Notes under the pieces: model-generated
What the model saw: the letters and a program-made list of their open reading frames with translations, nothing else
Told to the model about the DNA's origin: nothing
Database searches by the model: none
In this document: positions 43,051-52,516 of the stretch, one piece after another
Numbering within the stretch: the stretch's first letter is position 1
Layout of the letters: each line of letters begins with the position of its first letter
Position numbers and translations under genes: made by a program
From: Nonomuraea jiangxiensis
GTDB taxonomy: Bacteria > Actinomycetota > Actinomycetes > Streptosporangiales > Streptosporangiaceae
Reading direction: 5' to 3'
Length of the DNA: 64,000 bases
Assembly (NCBI RefSeq): GCF_900099965.1
Contig: NZ_FNDJ01000009.1
Coordinates: 321,601 to 385,600 of the forward strand

Positions 43051-43599
43051 ATGGAAGCTGAAGTGCTTCGGCCGAAGGAGCGGATCTCCGGTTCGCCCGC
43101 CACGGCCTGGAAGGCGTCCGCCGAGGTCGAACTCGGCCGCCTGTATCGAGATCACCGCCTCAGCCTGGTACGGCTCGCCGTGCTGCTGCTCGGCGACCAG
43201 GAGGCCGCCGAGGACGTCGTCCAGGACGTCTTCGCCCGCCTGTACGGCGGCCGCGCCCCGGAGGAGATATCCCTCGCCTACGTCAGGACGTGCGTGCTCA
43301 ACGGCTCCCGTTCGCTGCTGCGCCGCCGCAAGATGGTGTCGAGATCGATGGAACGGGACGGCGGCGCGCGGGCCGAGTCGGCGGAGGTCTCCACGCTGCT
43401 CGGCGAGGAGCGGCGGGAGATGCTCACGGCACTGGGCCGACTGCCCCGCAGGCAGCGCGAGACCCTGGTGCTCCGCTACTACCTCGACCTTTCCGACGCC
43501 GAGATCTCGCAGGTCATGCGGATCCGCGAAGGCACCGTGCGATCCACGGTGGCGCGGGCGCTGGCGCGCTTGCAGAAGGAGCTGGAGGGCAACGCATGA
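43051..43599 (+). CDS. ECF sigma factor (SigE-like group)
   Basis: This 182-residue sigma-70 family protein has region 2 (LYRDHRLSLVRLAVLLLGD...EDVVQDVFARL) and region 4 (LSDAEISQVMRIREGTVRSTVARAL). The spacing and length fit ECF/SigE-type factors of actinobacteria. It is translationally coupled (ATGA) to a membrane-anchored protein that probably acts as its regulator. A TTG 6 bases upstream is a less likely start. The PI-PLC gene upstream is separated by a terminator. Confidence 0.9.
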   Translation: MEAEVLRPKERISGSPATAWKASAEVELGRLYRDHRLSLVRLAVLLLGDQEAAEDVVQDVFARLYGGRAPEEISLAYVRTCVLNGSRSLLRRRKMVSRSMERDGGARAESAEVSTLLGEERREMLTALGRLPRRQRETLVLRYYLDLSDAEISQVMRIREGTVRSTVARALARLQKELEGNA

Positions 43600-44693
43600 A
43601 CACCATCGAGGAACGCCTCCGCGAGACACTGACCGCCCGCGCCGCCATCGTGCCGGACCACCTGCCACCCGACCTGTCCGACCTGTCCCTGCCCGAACCA
43701 CCCCGGCGCGGGCGCCGGCTGGCGCCGGTGGCCGTCGCGGCGATGATCGCGGCCCTGATCGCGGGGATCGCCGTGGTCGTCCAGCAGCGTATGGCGGACC
43801 CACAGCCGGCCTCCATCCCGGCCACTCCGCCCTTCTACGTGGGCTCCGTCGTCACGGACTACGCGGACGTGTCCTACGGGCCGTGGGAGGTGTACGCCAC
43901 CGCCACCGGCGCACGGGTGGCCACGACCCTGCCCCAGCTGTCACACGCCCGTGTCGCGGGTGTGGGAGACGGTCGCACGTTCTTCCTGGCCGGACGTAAC
44001 ACCGATGCCAGGCACAAGAGGACGACGTTCTACCGGATCACCCTGAACGACCGGGGACAGGCTTCCGCTGACAAGATCATGGCCCTCCCGTCCTGGGAGC
44101 CCATCGAGTCCATGGCCGCCGCACCGGACGGACGTTCGTTCGCGTTCAGCATGAAGTCGACCCAGGTCGATTGCGCCCGCGCCTGTGCGTCGTGGCGGGA
44201 GCTCAGGGTCTGGGACGTGGTCAGGTCGCGGGCGAGCGCGCTTTATACCGCTCCTGTCGACAAGTTCCCGCCCGTGGTGGGCATGTCGTGGCTGGGCGAC
44301 GGTCACACGCTGGCGCTCAGCCTGTATGAACGGACGACCCTGCAGGCCAGGGCGCTCGACCTCAGCAAGGAGCGCACCGGCGACCTGCGATCCAGCCGCG
44401 TGGTCACACAGTCCGGGGGCTCGCTCGCCGGCAGGCGGGGGGCGGCGGCCTTCGTGGTGGTCACGTCGAGGACGGAGGGCCGTACCCTCCTTGGGGAGTT
44501 CTCGGCCAAAACGGGCAAGCGGCTGCGCGAACTGACGGTCGGCGGCTGGTTCGACCCCATCGGGTACGACGCGAAGGGAAAGGCGCTGCTGGGCGCCACC
44601 CGTACGGGGCTCGCCCGGCTGGACGGCTCACGGCTGACCCCGATCAGGACACCCCCGCTCAAGGCGGGCCAGCGGCTCGTGGCCGCTTGGTGA
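43596..44693 (+). CDS. Membrane-anchored beta-propeller-like partner of the ECF sigma factor
   Basis: The 365-residue product has a short acidic cytoplasmic segment (about 1-45), one membrane helix (LAPVAVAAMIAALIAGIAVVV) and a large external region of WD40/TolB-like repeats. Repeat landmarks are SMAAAPDGRSFAFSM, VVGMSWLGDGHTLALSL and PIGYDAKGKALLG. No zinc-binding anti-sigma motif is present in the N-terminal segment. The ATGA overlap with the sigma gene suggests an anti-sigma or sensor role, which is inference. Confidence 0.78.
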   Translation: MNTIEERLRETLTARAAIVPDHLPPDLSDLSLPEPPRRGRRLAPVAVAAMIAALIAGIAVVVQQRMADPQPASIPATPPFYVGSVVTDYADVSYGPWEVYATATGARVATTLPQLSHARVAGVGDGRTFFLAGRNTDARHKRTTFYRITLNDRGQASADKIMALPSWEPIESMAAAPDGRSFAFSMKSTQVDCARACASWRELRVWDVVRSRASALYTAPVDKFPPVVGMSWLGDGHTLALSLYERTTLQARALDLSKERTGDLRSSRVVTQSGGSLAGRRGAAAFVVVTSRTEGRTLLGEFSAKTGKRLRELTVGGWFDPIGYDAKGKALLGATRTGLARLDGSRLTPIRTPPLKAGQRLVAAW

Positions 44694-44813
44694 CCGCGAC
44701 CACGACCACACAGCCGTGCATCGTTACCGGCCTCAGCGGGTCTGAGTTGTGCGATGGGCGTGGCGAGGCCCCAAGACCTTGTTCAGGGAAGGCGGGCCGT
44801 GCGCGAGGCCGGT

Positions 44814-45461
44814 TCAGGTCATGATGCCGGGCGGGACGACGTCTGGGTTGAAGGTTTCCCAGACGAGCATGAGGGGTGTGGCGGCAGCGCGGATGAGGTA
44901 GGCCTTGGACGCGGCATCGCGCTGGCGCGTGCTCCATCGGGCCAGGCCGCTGGAGCGCCGGCGGCGTTCGTGATCGATGTCGTGGGCGATGAGGGCGAGC
45001 CCGAGCGGGCGGGCGGGGTCGGCGGCGATGCGCTGCATGAGGGGGACGCCCAGCGAGACGATCACCTTGTTGCGGGAGACCGGCGTGCCGTGCCGATCGA
45101 GCAGCAGCGAACTGCGGACGGCTACGGTGGCGCCGTCGGCGAGCTGCAGCAGGGCGCGCACGTCGGCGGGCATGCGGTCGGCCCGCTGGTCGGCCACGTG
45201 CTGCGGGCCGACGCTGATCGGGCCGCCCGTCAGCGCCTGGAGCAGCAGCGTGGTCGAGCCGTCGCCGGCCAGCAGCATGCGGGTGAGCGCACTGGTGAAG
45301 GAGCCGACCGGCACCGGCCGCAGACCCTCGGGCCGGTAGGCCGGAAGGGAGGGTTGCGGCCGGTCCGTCCGGGTTTGCTGCCCGGCGGGCGCGTCCTGCG
45401 GACCGGGCGCACCGCCGGGAGCTTGGCCGGGGCGAAGCAGCCCTGATCGGCTATGGGTCAC
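44814..45461 (-). CDS. Chorismate lyase-like (UbiC/UTRA fold) protein
   Basis: The 215-residue protein has a 55-residue Pro/Gln-rich leader and then a fold resembling UbiC/DUF98. LTRMLLAGDGSTTLLLQALT opens the domain, and strands with AVRSSLLLDRHGTPVSRNKVIV follow, matching the 'Arg-x-x-x-Leu...Gly-x-Pro-V' core of chorismate pyruvate-lyase-like proteins. UbiC removes pyruvate from chorismate to give 4-hydroxybenzoate; ligand residues cannot be confirmed here. Its start overlaps the stop of an EF-hand gene by 4 bp. Confidence 0.6.
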   Translation of the reverse strand: MTHSRSGLLRPGQAPGGAPGPQDAPAGQQTRTDRPQPSLPAYRPEGLRPVPVGSFTSALTRMLLAGDGSTTLLLQALTGGPISVGPQHVADQRADRMPADVRALLQLADGATVAVRSSLLLDRHGTPVSRNKVIVSLGVPLMQRIAADPARPLGLALIAHDIDHERRRRSSGLARWSTRQRDAASKAYLIRAAATPLMLVWETFNPDVVPPGIMT

Positions 45462-45991
45462 GCCGACCGCGGGGCCAGCAGTTGCCCGGGGATGTCCGCC
45501 GAGGCGCTGACGTAGTAGTCCCTGATGGCCGCCGCCCAGTCTCGGGTGGCGACTCGGTCGTTGTCGCCTGCCAGCTCGGCGAAGAGCTGTGCCACCTGCG
45601 GTGGCGCGAAGCCGATGGCCGTCATGCAGGCGACGAAGTCGGCCCGTTCGACCTCCCCGTCGTCGTCGGGGTCGGCCACGGCGGCCAGCGCGTGGGCGTA
45701 GGGCGAACCGTACTGGTCGAAGTGAACGGCGTCGGGGATGGCCGCCGCGTATTCCTCGAAGGTGACGACGCGGTCGCCGTCACGGTCGGTGTCCGCGGCC
45801 AGGCCCTGCCAGTAGGCGCGGCATCCCTCCCTCAGGGCGTGGGCCTTGGCCGGGTCCGCCTTGACGGCGTTGAGAACGCGGTCGGCTAGCAGGTCGAAGT
45901 CGTCCGCCTGCAGCTGGCCGTCGCCGTTGGCGTCCAGCAGCGAGAAGCGGGCCCGAAGGCGGGTCAGGCGGGACGTGGCGTCCATCGACAT
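45458..45991 (-). CDS. EF-hand calcium-binding protein (calerythrin-like)
   Basis: This 177-residue acidic protein has GGAGGAG 8 bases before the ATG. It has four EF-hand positions: DANGDGQLQADDF, DTDRDGDRVVTFEEY, DPDDDGEVERADF and a degenerate AGDNDRVATRDW. The first three have all acidic ligands of the 12-residue loop. Calerythrin/CalD proteins of actinomycetes buffer or sense Ca2+ in the cytosol. The ATGA-coupled UbiC-like gene downstream suggests a calcium-linked partner. Confidence 0.9.
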   Translation of the reverse strand: MSMDATSRLTRLRARFSLLDANGDGQLQADDFDLLADRVLNAVKADPAKAHALREGCRAYWQGLAADTDRDGDRVVTFEEYAAAIPDAVHFDQYGSPYAHALAAVADPDDDGEVERADFVACMTAIGFAPPQVAQLFAELAGDNDRVATRDWAAAIRDYYVSASADIPGQLLAPRSA

Positions 45992-46159
45992 GTCGTGTCT
46001 CCTCCTGAGACAGGAAGGAGTGGCCAGGGAGGTGGTCAGGGCCGCACACCCTTTCCGCCACCCGGCCCCTCGCTCAAAGTAATGGTATGGATACTCTAAG
46101 TAATCGACAGGTGGCTGTCCATCCGCGACGACCAGCCCGACCACAGCGAGGGGACCCAG

Positions 46160-46975
46160 GTGACCCGATCTGCTCCAGCGCCACACAGCTCCACCTACCT
46201 GCTCGGCTCCTCGACCGCGGAACACCGGCGGCTGCTGGCCCAGGGTGACCTCCTGCGCGAGGCCGCGCGCAGCCTGCTCAGCCGCCTTCCGCTCCCCGAC
46301 CAGGCGCGCGCGATCGACGTGGGCTGCGGCCCCCAGGGCATTCTGGACCTGCTCAGCGACAAGGTCGGCCCGCGTGGCACCGTCGTCGGCCTCGACAACG
46401 ACGAGCAGATGATCACCTGGGCGCGGGAGTCCATCGCGAACCTGAGCCTGCCCAACGTCTCCACCACGCTGGGCACCCTCTCCGGCGACAGCGAGCCGGC
46501 CTTCGACCTGACGCACTGCCGGCTCCTGCTGATCAACAGCGCCGACCCGGAGGCGATCGTCGCCTCGATGGCGGCGGCCACTCGCCCCGGCGGCTGGATC
46601 GCCGTGCAGGAATATGACTGGGCCACCTGGCAGTGCGACCCGCCCCACCCGGCCTGGGACACGCTCAAGACCCTGCTCGCCTCGGTGTTCGGCGGGGACG
46701 TGCACATCGGAGCCCGGCTGCCGAGCCTGCTGCGCGACGTCGCGGGCTGCCCGTACGTCCACACCATGGCACACACCTTCTACTGGCGCGCCGTCAATCC
46801 GTACCAGAGGCTGCTGTTGCACTTCGCCGGCCTGTTCGGCGAGAGGCTCCACGGCCGCGGCCTCGACCCGCACACTCTGGCCACCCTGACCCGCGAACTT
46901 GGCGACCATCTCGCCCACCCCGCCACCGTCGTGCGCGAAAGCCTGCTGGTGCAGGCATGGGGCCGCAAGCCCTGA
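46160..46975 (+). CDS. Class I SAM-dependent methyltransferase
   Basis: This 271-residue enzyme starts at GTG after GAGGGG. SAM-binding motif I is AIDVGCGPQGILDLL, motif II is GTVVGLDNDEQM and the later DLTHCRLLLINSADPEAIV corresponds to motif IV. Substrate not recognisable. It is divergent from the EF-hand gene; the intervening DNA includes an AT-rich patch (taatggtatggatactctaa) that may be promoter. Confidence 0.87.
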   Translation: MTRSAPAPHSSTYLLGSSTAEHRRLLAQGDLLREAARSLLSRLPLPDQARAIDVGCGPQGILDLLSDKVGPRGTVVGLDNDEQMITWARESIANLSLPNVSTTLGTLSGDSEPAFDLTHCRLLLINSADPEAIVASMAAATRPGGWIAVQEYDWATWQCDPPHPAWDTLKTLLASVFGGDVHIGARLPSLLRDVAGCPYVHTMAHTFYWRAVNPYQRLLLHFAGLFGERLHGRGLDPHTLATLTRELGDHLAHPATVVRESLLVQAWGRKP

Positions 46976-47083
46976 CAGGACAGCGGCACCTCGTCGCCCG
47001 GGCGATCATTTTCAAGGAAGCGGCCTCGGTCCATGCCGAGCGTCTAGGATCTTGGGTGATCAACTCCGCGAGGAAGGACCCCT

Positions 47084-47887
47084 GTGGCCGAGCAGACAGA
47101 CAAGTGGACGAGTGCGATCGACACGACCCGGCCGAGCATCGCCAGGGCCTACGACGTCGTCCTGCACGGCAAGGACAACTTCGAGGTCGATCGCGCCTTC
47201 GTCGCGGAGATCACCAAGGTCGTGCCGGAGATCTACGACGTGGCGGCCTACAACCGGCAGATGCTGGGCCGGGGCGTCCGGTTCCTGGTCGATCAGGGTG
47301 TCACGCAGTTCCTCGACCTCGGCTCGGGGTTGCCGACCGTGCAGAACACCCACCAGGTCGCGCAGGAGGTGGACCCCGCATCGCGCGTGGTCTACGTCGA
47401 CAACGACCCGATGGTGCTGGCGCACGGCCGCGCCCTGCTGGCCGAGAACGAGCGCACCGCGGTGGTCGCCTCCGACCTGCGTGACCCGGCGGCGATCCTC
47501 GCCGACAAGGCCGTGCAGGAGCTCATCGACCTCGACCGCCCGGTCGGCGTGCTGCTGGTCGGCATCCTGCACCACCTGCACGACGACGAGGACCCGCAGG
47601 GCATCGTCGAGGCGTACATGGCCGCGGTCCCGTCCGGCAGCCACCTCTTCATCACCCACTTCTGCGACTCCAGCCCCGAATCCCGTGAGGCGGAGCAGAA
47701 ATATCTCGCGCTCCTCGGCACCGGCCGGTTCCGCACCGTCGCCGAGATCACCGCCTTCTTCCACGGGTGCGACCTGGTCGAGCCGGGCGTCGTACCGTTG
47801 CCGCTGTGGCGCCCCGAGACGGCCGTTCCCGAGGAGCTGACCGTGGGGCAGCGCCTGATGTTCGGCGGTATCGCCGTCAAGCGCTGA
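47084..47887 (+). CDS. SAM-dependent methyltransferase, DUF574 type
   Basis: This 267-residue protein is of the DUF574 group common in actinomycetes. It shows TRPSIARAYDVVLHGKDNFEVD at the N-terminus, the SAM motif FLDLGSGLPTVQNTH, VYVDNDPMVLAHGRALL and a late GILHHLHDDEDPQGIVEAY block. AGGAAGG lies before the GTG start. DUF574 proteins are numerous and of unknown substrate; some occur in secondary-metabolite clusters. It is separated from the previous methyltransferase by 108 bp on the same strand. Confidence 0.9.
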   Translation: MAEQTDKWTSAIDTTRPSIARAYDVVLHGKDNFEVDRAFVAEITKVVPEIYDVAAYNRQMLGRGVRFLVDQGVTQFLDLGSGLPTVQNTHQVAQEVDPASRVVYVDNDPMVLAHGRALLAENERTAVVASDLRDPAAILADKAVQELIDLDRPVGVLLVGILHHLHDDEDPQGIVEAYMAAVPSGSHLFITHFCDSSPESREAEQKYLALLGTGRFRTVAEITAFFHGCDLVEPGVVPLPLWRPETAVPEELTVGQRLMFGGIAVKR

Positions 47888-47979
47888 CCGCCGGCCCGGC
47901 GGCGACACCGTGGCGCCCGCGCCCGAGGTTCCCGCCCCCGGTGCCGTTCATCACCCACCGCCGCACTCGCCGGCGGGGG

Positions 47980-48765
47980 TCAGAGCGTGTACGGGAGAGG
48001 CTCGACGTACTCGACGGACAGGGGGCTGGCCAGTAGCAGGCGCTGTGCCTGTCCGGGTCCGTGTCCGCAGACCGCGGTAATCCGCGCGTAGCCGCTCATC
48101 CACACCGCCGTGGCCGGGCTTACTTGGCGCTCCAAGCCGCGTACGATCTCCAGGACCACGGCCGTGAACCAGTCGTGCGCCCGGTGGGCGAGGCCGAACC
48201 CGGCGACGCCGTCGGCCCCCGTCGACGAGCCCTCAAGTTGGTTCATATCCTTTGCCACGGTTTGCACCCGGGCACCGCCGGCCACGTCCGCGGCGATCCG
48301 CTCGAACAGATTCGCGCTCGACGCCAGCCGCGGGAGGCCGCTTTCGTCGTCCGGCACGCCGGTGTTCATGTTGTGCGTGGAACCGTGCAGAAGAAGTCTG
48401 GTGGACGGTCCATTGTCCGGTACGTTGTCAGCGGTCTGCAGAAAGAAGACCGCCGAATGGAAGATTTCGTCCCGCGGCACGACGACATTGAACCTGGTCC
48501 TGAATTCGATCCATTGTCCCGCCGTGAGGCCGGGCTCGGTGACCGGCCTCGGCTTCCTTCCTGACCTCGTCAGATCGGCGATGACCTCGTCGATCAGGGG
48601 AAGGCGCCGCTCCGGCACCGCGCCCTGGGCCTCGGTCGCCAGCTCCACGAAAGGCGCCTTGATGGTGATTCCACGCGCGGACCACAGCCGTTTCCACCAC
48701 GGTTTCGGACCCCGCGGCTGGAAATTGCGGAGCTTGGCCGCGGACAGGTAGATCAGCTCGGGCAC
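47980..48765 (-). CDS. DUF7019 (SAVMC3_10250-like) family protein
   Basis: About 261 residues starting at a GTG that encodes VPELIYLSAAKLRNFQ, which matches the usual start of this family (x-ELIYLSxxKL). The frame is open upstream to an ATG at 48834, but that would add an untypical leader. GGGAAG is directly adjacent to the GTG. Later blocks include FLLHGS-like LLLHGSTHNMNTG and a long interior of mixed alpha/beta. The function of the family is unknown. It is divergent from the WD40 kinase gene with a 90-bp gap. Confidence 0.65.
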   Translation of the reverse strand: MPELIYLSAAKLRNFQPRGPKPWWKRLWSARGITIKAPFVELATEAQGAVPERRLPLIDEVIADLTRSGRKPRPVTEPGLTAGQWIEFRTRFNVVVPRDEIFHSAVFFLQTADNVPDNGPSTRLLLHGSTHNMNTGVPDDESGLPRLASSANLFERIAADVAGGARVQTVAKDMNQLEGSSTGADGVAGFGLAHRAHDWFTAVVLEIVRGLERQVSPATAVWMSGYARITAVCGHGPGQAQRLLLASPLSVEYVEPLPYTL

Positions 48766-48854
48766 CTTCCCATCATGTTGCACTCCGGTAAGCCGGACAA
48801 CAGCGTTGTCGGCAATCGCTAACGTGGTGGTCACCGTCCTGAACGGAGTCGCGC

Positions 48855-51800
48855 ATGGCCCAGGAACGTCTCACCGCGCGGGACCCTTCGCGGATCGGGG
48901 CCTACCACCTGTGGCGGCGGTTGGGCGCCGGAGCGCAGGGCGTCGTCTACGAGGCGTACCCGGCCTCCGGAACGCCGGTCGCGTTGAAGGTGCTGCGCGC
49001 CGATGGCGTGACACCGCCGCCAAGACGCGAGGTGGAGGCGGCGAGCAGGATCGGTGGCCCCTGGGTCGCGAAGGTCCTGGCCTTCGATCTGGCGGGATCG
49101 CCCGCGTACATCGCCAGCGAGCTGATCGCAGGGCCGAGCCTGGCCGAGGCGGTCGCCCGCGACGGCGTGCTCACCGGCGCCCACCTGGAAGGTGTCGCGT
49201 CCGCCGTCGCGTCCGCGCTCGCCGCGATCCACGGCGCCGGAGTGGTGCACCGTGACCTCAAACCGGAGAACGTGATCATCGGCCCGGACGGCCCCAGGGT
49301 GGTGGACTTCGGCCTCGCCCGCATGGTGGACCACCAGCAGACGGACGGGCACGGGCAGCCCGGCACCCTCGCCTACCTCGCCCCCGAGCTCCTCACCCCC
49401 GGCCAGGGGCGGCAGGGACCCGCCGCCGACGTGTTCGCCTGGGGAGCCCTGGTGCTCTTCGCCGCCACCGGACGGCACGTCTTCGACCGTGACCGGCCCG
49501 CCGCGATCATCGACGCCCTCCGGTCTCACAACCCTGACTTGTCCGCCTTGCCCGCTTCCCTACGTCCGTGGGTCGAGTCGGCCCTGGCGAAGTCGCCGCG
49601 CGATCGTCCCACGTCCGCGCTGCTCATGAACACCCTCCAGGGCGCAGGCCCGTACGCCGACTCCGGAGGATGGACGGCCCCGCCCGCGACCGCGGACCGC
49701 GTGTACGACGCACTCAGCCCCGGCCAGCAGGACGCGCTGCCCGCGATCCTGTTACGCATGGTGACCCCCACCTGGGTGCCCAGCGGGCGCGCGGGCGGCG
49801 GCGACCTCGACTACGGGACGGCATCGGTCACCCGCCAGGACTTCGACGGCACGGTCGGCCTCGACGCCCTCGCCCTGGATGACCTGCTACGCCACATGTC
49901 GGACGAGGGCCTCGTCGTCGGCGGGCCCACGATGCGGATCAACTCGGCCGTCCTGGCGACGTGGCCGAGGCTGCGGGCCTGGCTGCACGACGAGGGCCTC
50001 GACCTCCTGGAGTTCAACACGATCAGGCTCGCCGCCCACGCCTGGCAGGGCGGGGCCCAGCCGCGCGAGCTGCTCAACCGCGAAGAGCTCCACGCCGCCA
50101 CCCGCTGGACCGCGGCCCGGCACCACACCGCGCTGAACGACACCGAGCGTCACTTCCTCCTCATGAGCGGCCGTGCCAGGATCAGGGCCGCCCGGCGGAA
50201 CAGGACGATCGTCGCCGCCCTCGCGCTCCTCCTGGTCGCCGCGCTGGGCGCGGCCGGTCTCGCCGCTCAACGCCAGCGCGACACCGACCGTCAACGCGAC
50301 CTGGCCGCCGCACGCGAGTTCCACGCCCTGAGCAGGCTCCACCGCAGCGACCCGGCCCTTTCCGGAGGAGTGGCCGTCGCGGCCTGGCAGCTCGACCCGT
50401 CCCCGGAGAGCCGAGCCCAACTGCTGGACGTCCTCGCGACACCGGCCAGGGCGGTGCTCGCCGGCCACACCGGTGCCGTCGTCTCGGTGGCGGGCAGCCC
50501 GGACGGCAGGCTGCTGGCCACCGGCGGCGAGGACGGCACGGTACGGTTCTGGGACCTGGCCACGCGCCGCCAGGTCGGTGCTCCGCTGACCGTCACCGGG
50601 CGAATGATCGACGAGGAGATGGGGTCGGTCAAGGCGGTGGCGTTCAGCCCGGATGGTCGCATGCTCGTCACCGGGGGCGGGGACGGCGCGGTTCGCGTGT
50701 ACGACGTGAGCACCCGCCGTCGGATCGGCGAGCCGCTCTTCGTACCCCTGAACGACTCCGACTTCGCCGTGGTCAGCGATCTCGCGCTCAGCCCCGACGG
50801 CAGCACCGTGGCGACCGGCATCAGGTACAGCACCGACGCCCGACTGTGGGACCTGAGGACCGGGCGCCAGATCGGAGCGCCTCTGAGCGGCGGAGACGAC
50901 GCACCCGTTTCCCTGGCGTTCAGCCCCGACGGCACCCGGTTGGCGTCCTGTGGCGAGGGCTCCGCCTACGTGTGGAAGGTGAGATCCCGCGAGCGGGTGA
51001 AAGTGGGAGATGACGGTTGCCTGGCCGCCGTCTTCTCGCCCGATGGCGACGCCTTGGCCACCGCCGACTCCGACAAGAAGACCCGGCTGTGGGACGTCCG
51101 CACCCGCACGCGGATCGGCGAGCCGATGGCCGGCCACACCGGGAAGGTCGTGGCCCTGGCTTTCAGTCCCGACGGGCAGGTCCTGGCGACCTCCGGTGAC
51201 GACGGGACGGCACGGTTGTGGGACGTGCGGACGCAGAGCCAGGTCGGCGACCCGCTCACCGGCCACACGGGCACCGTCCAGGCCCTGACCTTCATCGCTG
51301 ACGGCGGGATGCTGGCCACCGGAAGCGACGACGGCACCGCGCGGCTGTGGGACGTGCGAACCCACCGGCAGATCGGCGGCCCGTTCACCGGCCACACCGG
51401 CCCGGTCCTGGCGGTCCGGTTCGGCCCCGGCGGACGGACGCTGAGGAGTGGCGGGTCCGATCGCACCGCGCGTGTCTGGGACCGGCCGACCTACCGGCAG
51501 GTCAGCTCCCACCGGATCATCGGCCTGCCCGACCGGGTCGACGTGATGGACCTCGACGCCGGCGGCCGGCTGATGGCGGCCAGTGCCAGGGGCACGACGG
51601 TGTTGTGGGACATGACGGCGCATGAGCGGGTCGGGCCGCTGCGCGAGAACGGCTTCGACACGGGCGAGATCTACGGAATGGCGTTCAGCCCCGACAGCAC
51701 GATGCTCGCGCTCGGACGGGTCGACCACGCGGTGCTGCTGTGGGACACCAGAACCCTGCGGCGCTCCGGCCCTCCGCTGACCGGCCACGGCGACGTGGTC

Positions 51801-52382
51801 ACCGCTCTGGCGTTCAGCCCTGACGGCATGACGCTCGCCGGCGGGGGCTCTGACGCGACGGTACGGCTGTGGGACGTGCGCGCGCGCAAACAGGTAGGTA
51901 ACCCTCTTCCCTACGGCCCCGGCAGCGCGGTGACGTTCAGCCCTGACGGACAGATCCTGGCCATCGGCGCCGACTACGGCGCGGTGCGGTTGTGGGACGT
52001 GCGGACGGGCCGGGAAAAGGGCAGCGCCCTCACCGGTCACCGCGACTCGGTCCTCTCGCTCGCGTTCAGCCCCGACGGCTCCCTGCTGGCCTCCGGTTCC
52101 GCCGACGGGACGGTCCGCCTGTGGGACGTCGAGGCACGCCGGCAGATCGGCACACCCTTCACCGATCATGGCGAGATGGTCCTGTCCCTTGAGTTCAGTC
52201 CGGACGGCACGGTGCTCGCCTCCGCCGGTCGGGAGGGAACGGTTCGCCTGTGGGAGGTCTCGATTCCTTCGCATCCCGACCGAGCGGTATGCGCGGCCTC
52301 GGCCAGGCCCCTGACCCGGGAGGAGTGGTCGCGCCTCCTGCCTGGGGGTCCGGCGTACAGGAGGGTCTGCGCGCGGGGGTGA
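48855..52382 (+). CDS. Serine/threonine protein kinase with membrane helix and two WD40 propellers
   Basis: This 1175-residue receptor-like kinase has a kinase domain at residues 10-275, with GAGAQGVVYEA (P-loop), VALKVL, HRDLKPEN with Asp134, DFG at 151-153 and AYLAPELL. A helical segment (about 290-450) resembling the region between ATPase and WD40 parts of nSTAND proteins follows. One membrane helix lies at about 452-472. Fourteen WD40 repeats (about 534-1145, with FSPDG...RLWDV units) fill the rest, enough for two seven-bladed propellers outside the cell or in a large complex. The repeats vary in quality; repeats 4, 5 and 9 are degenerate. Confidence 0.92.
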   Translation: MAQERLTARDPSRIGAYHLWRRLGAGAQGVVYEAYPASGTPVALKVLRADGVTPPPRREVEAASRIGGPWVAKVLAFDLAGSPAYIASELIAGPSLAEAVARDGVLTGAHLEGVASAVASALAAIHGAGVVHRDLKPENVIIGPDGPRVVDFGLARMVDHQQTDGHGQPGTLAYLAPELLTPGQGRQGPAADVFAWGALVLFAATGRHVFDRDRPAAIIDALRSHNPDLSALPASLRPWVESALAKSPRDRPTSALLMNTLQGAGPYADSGGWTAPPATADRVYDALSPGQQDALPAILLRMVTPTWVPSGRAGGGDLDYGTASVTRQDFDGTVGLDALALDDLLRHMSDEGLVVGGPTMRINSAVLATWPRLRAWLHDEGLDLLEFNTIRLAAHAWQGGAQPRELLNREELHAATRWTAARHHTALNDTERHFLLMSGRARIRAARRNRTIVAALALLLVAALGAAGLAAQRQRDTDRQRDLAAAREFHALSRLHRSDPALSGGVAVAAWQLDPSPESRAQLLDVLATPARAVLAGHTGAVVSVAGSPDGRLLATGGEDGTVRFWDLATRRQVGAPLTVTGRMIDEEMGSVKAVAFSPDGRMLVTGGGDGAVRVYDVSTRRRIGEPLFVPLNDSDFAVVSDLALSPDGSTVATGIRYSTDARLWDLRTGRQIGAPLSGGDDAPVSLAFSPDGTRLASCGEGSAYVWKVRSRERVKVGDDGCLAAVFSPDGDALATADSDKKTRLWDVRTRTRIGEPMAGHTGKVVALAFSPDGQVLATSGDDGTARLWDVRTQSQVGDPLTGHTGTVQALTFIADGGMLATGSDDGTARLWDVRTHRQIGGPFTGHTGPVLAVRFGPGGRTLRSGGSDRTARVWDRPTYRQVSSHRIIGLPDRVDVMDLDAGGRLMAASARGTTVLWDMTAHERVGPLRENGFDTGEIYGMAFSPDSTMLALGRVDHAVLLWDTRTLRRSGPPLTGHGDVVTALAFSPDGMTLAGGGSDATVRLWDVRARKQVGNPLPYGPGSAVTFSPDGQILAIGADYGAVRLWDVRTGREKGSALTGHRDSVLSLAFSPDGSLLASGSADGTVRLWDVEARRQIGTPFTDHGEMVLSLEFSPDGTVLASAGREGTVRLWEVSIPSHPDRAVCAASARPLTREEWSRLLPGGPAYRRVCARG

Positions 52383-52516
52383 ACTGATGAAGGTGGTACT
52401 GGCGAGACCTAGTTTTTGACAGGGCCGGCTGGGACCTCGTGCTCTCGCCCGTCCGGCGGTTGGCTGGTGTACGGCCGCTGGAAAGTCGTCGCGGGCCGCT
52501 GAAAGGAGGTACAGCA

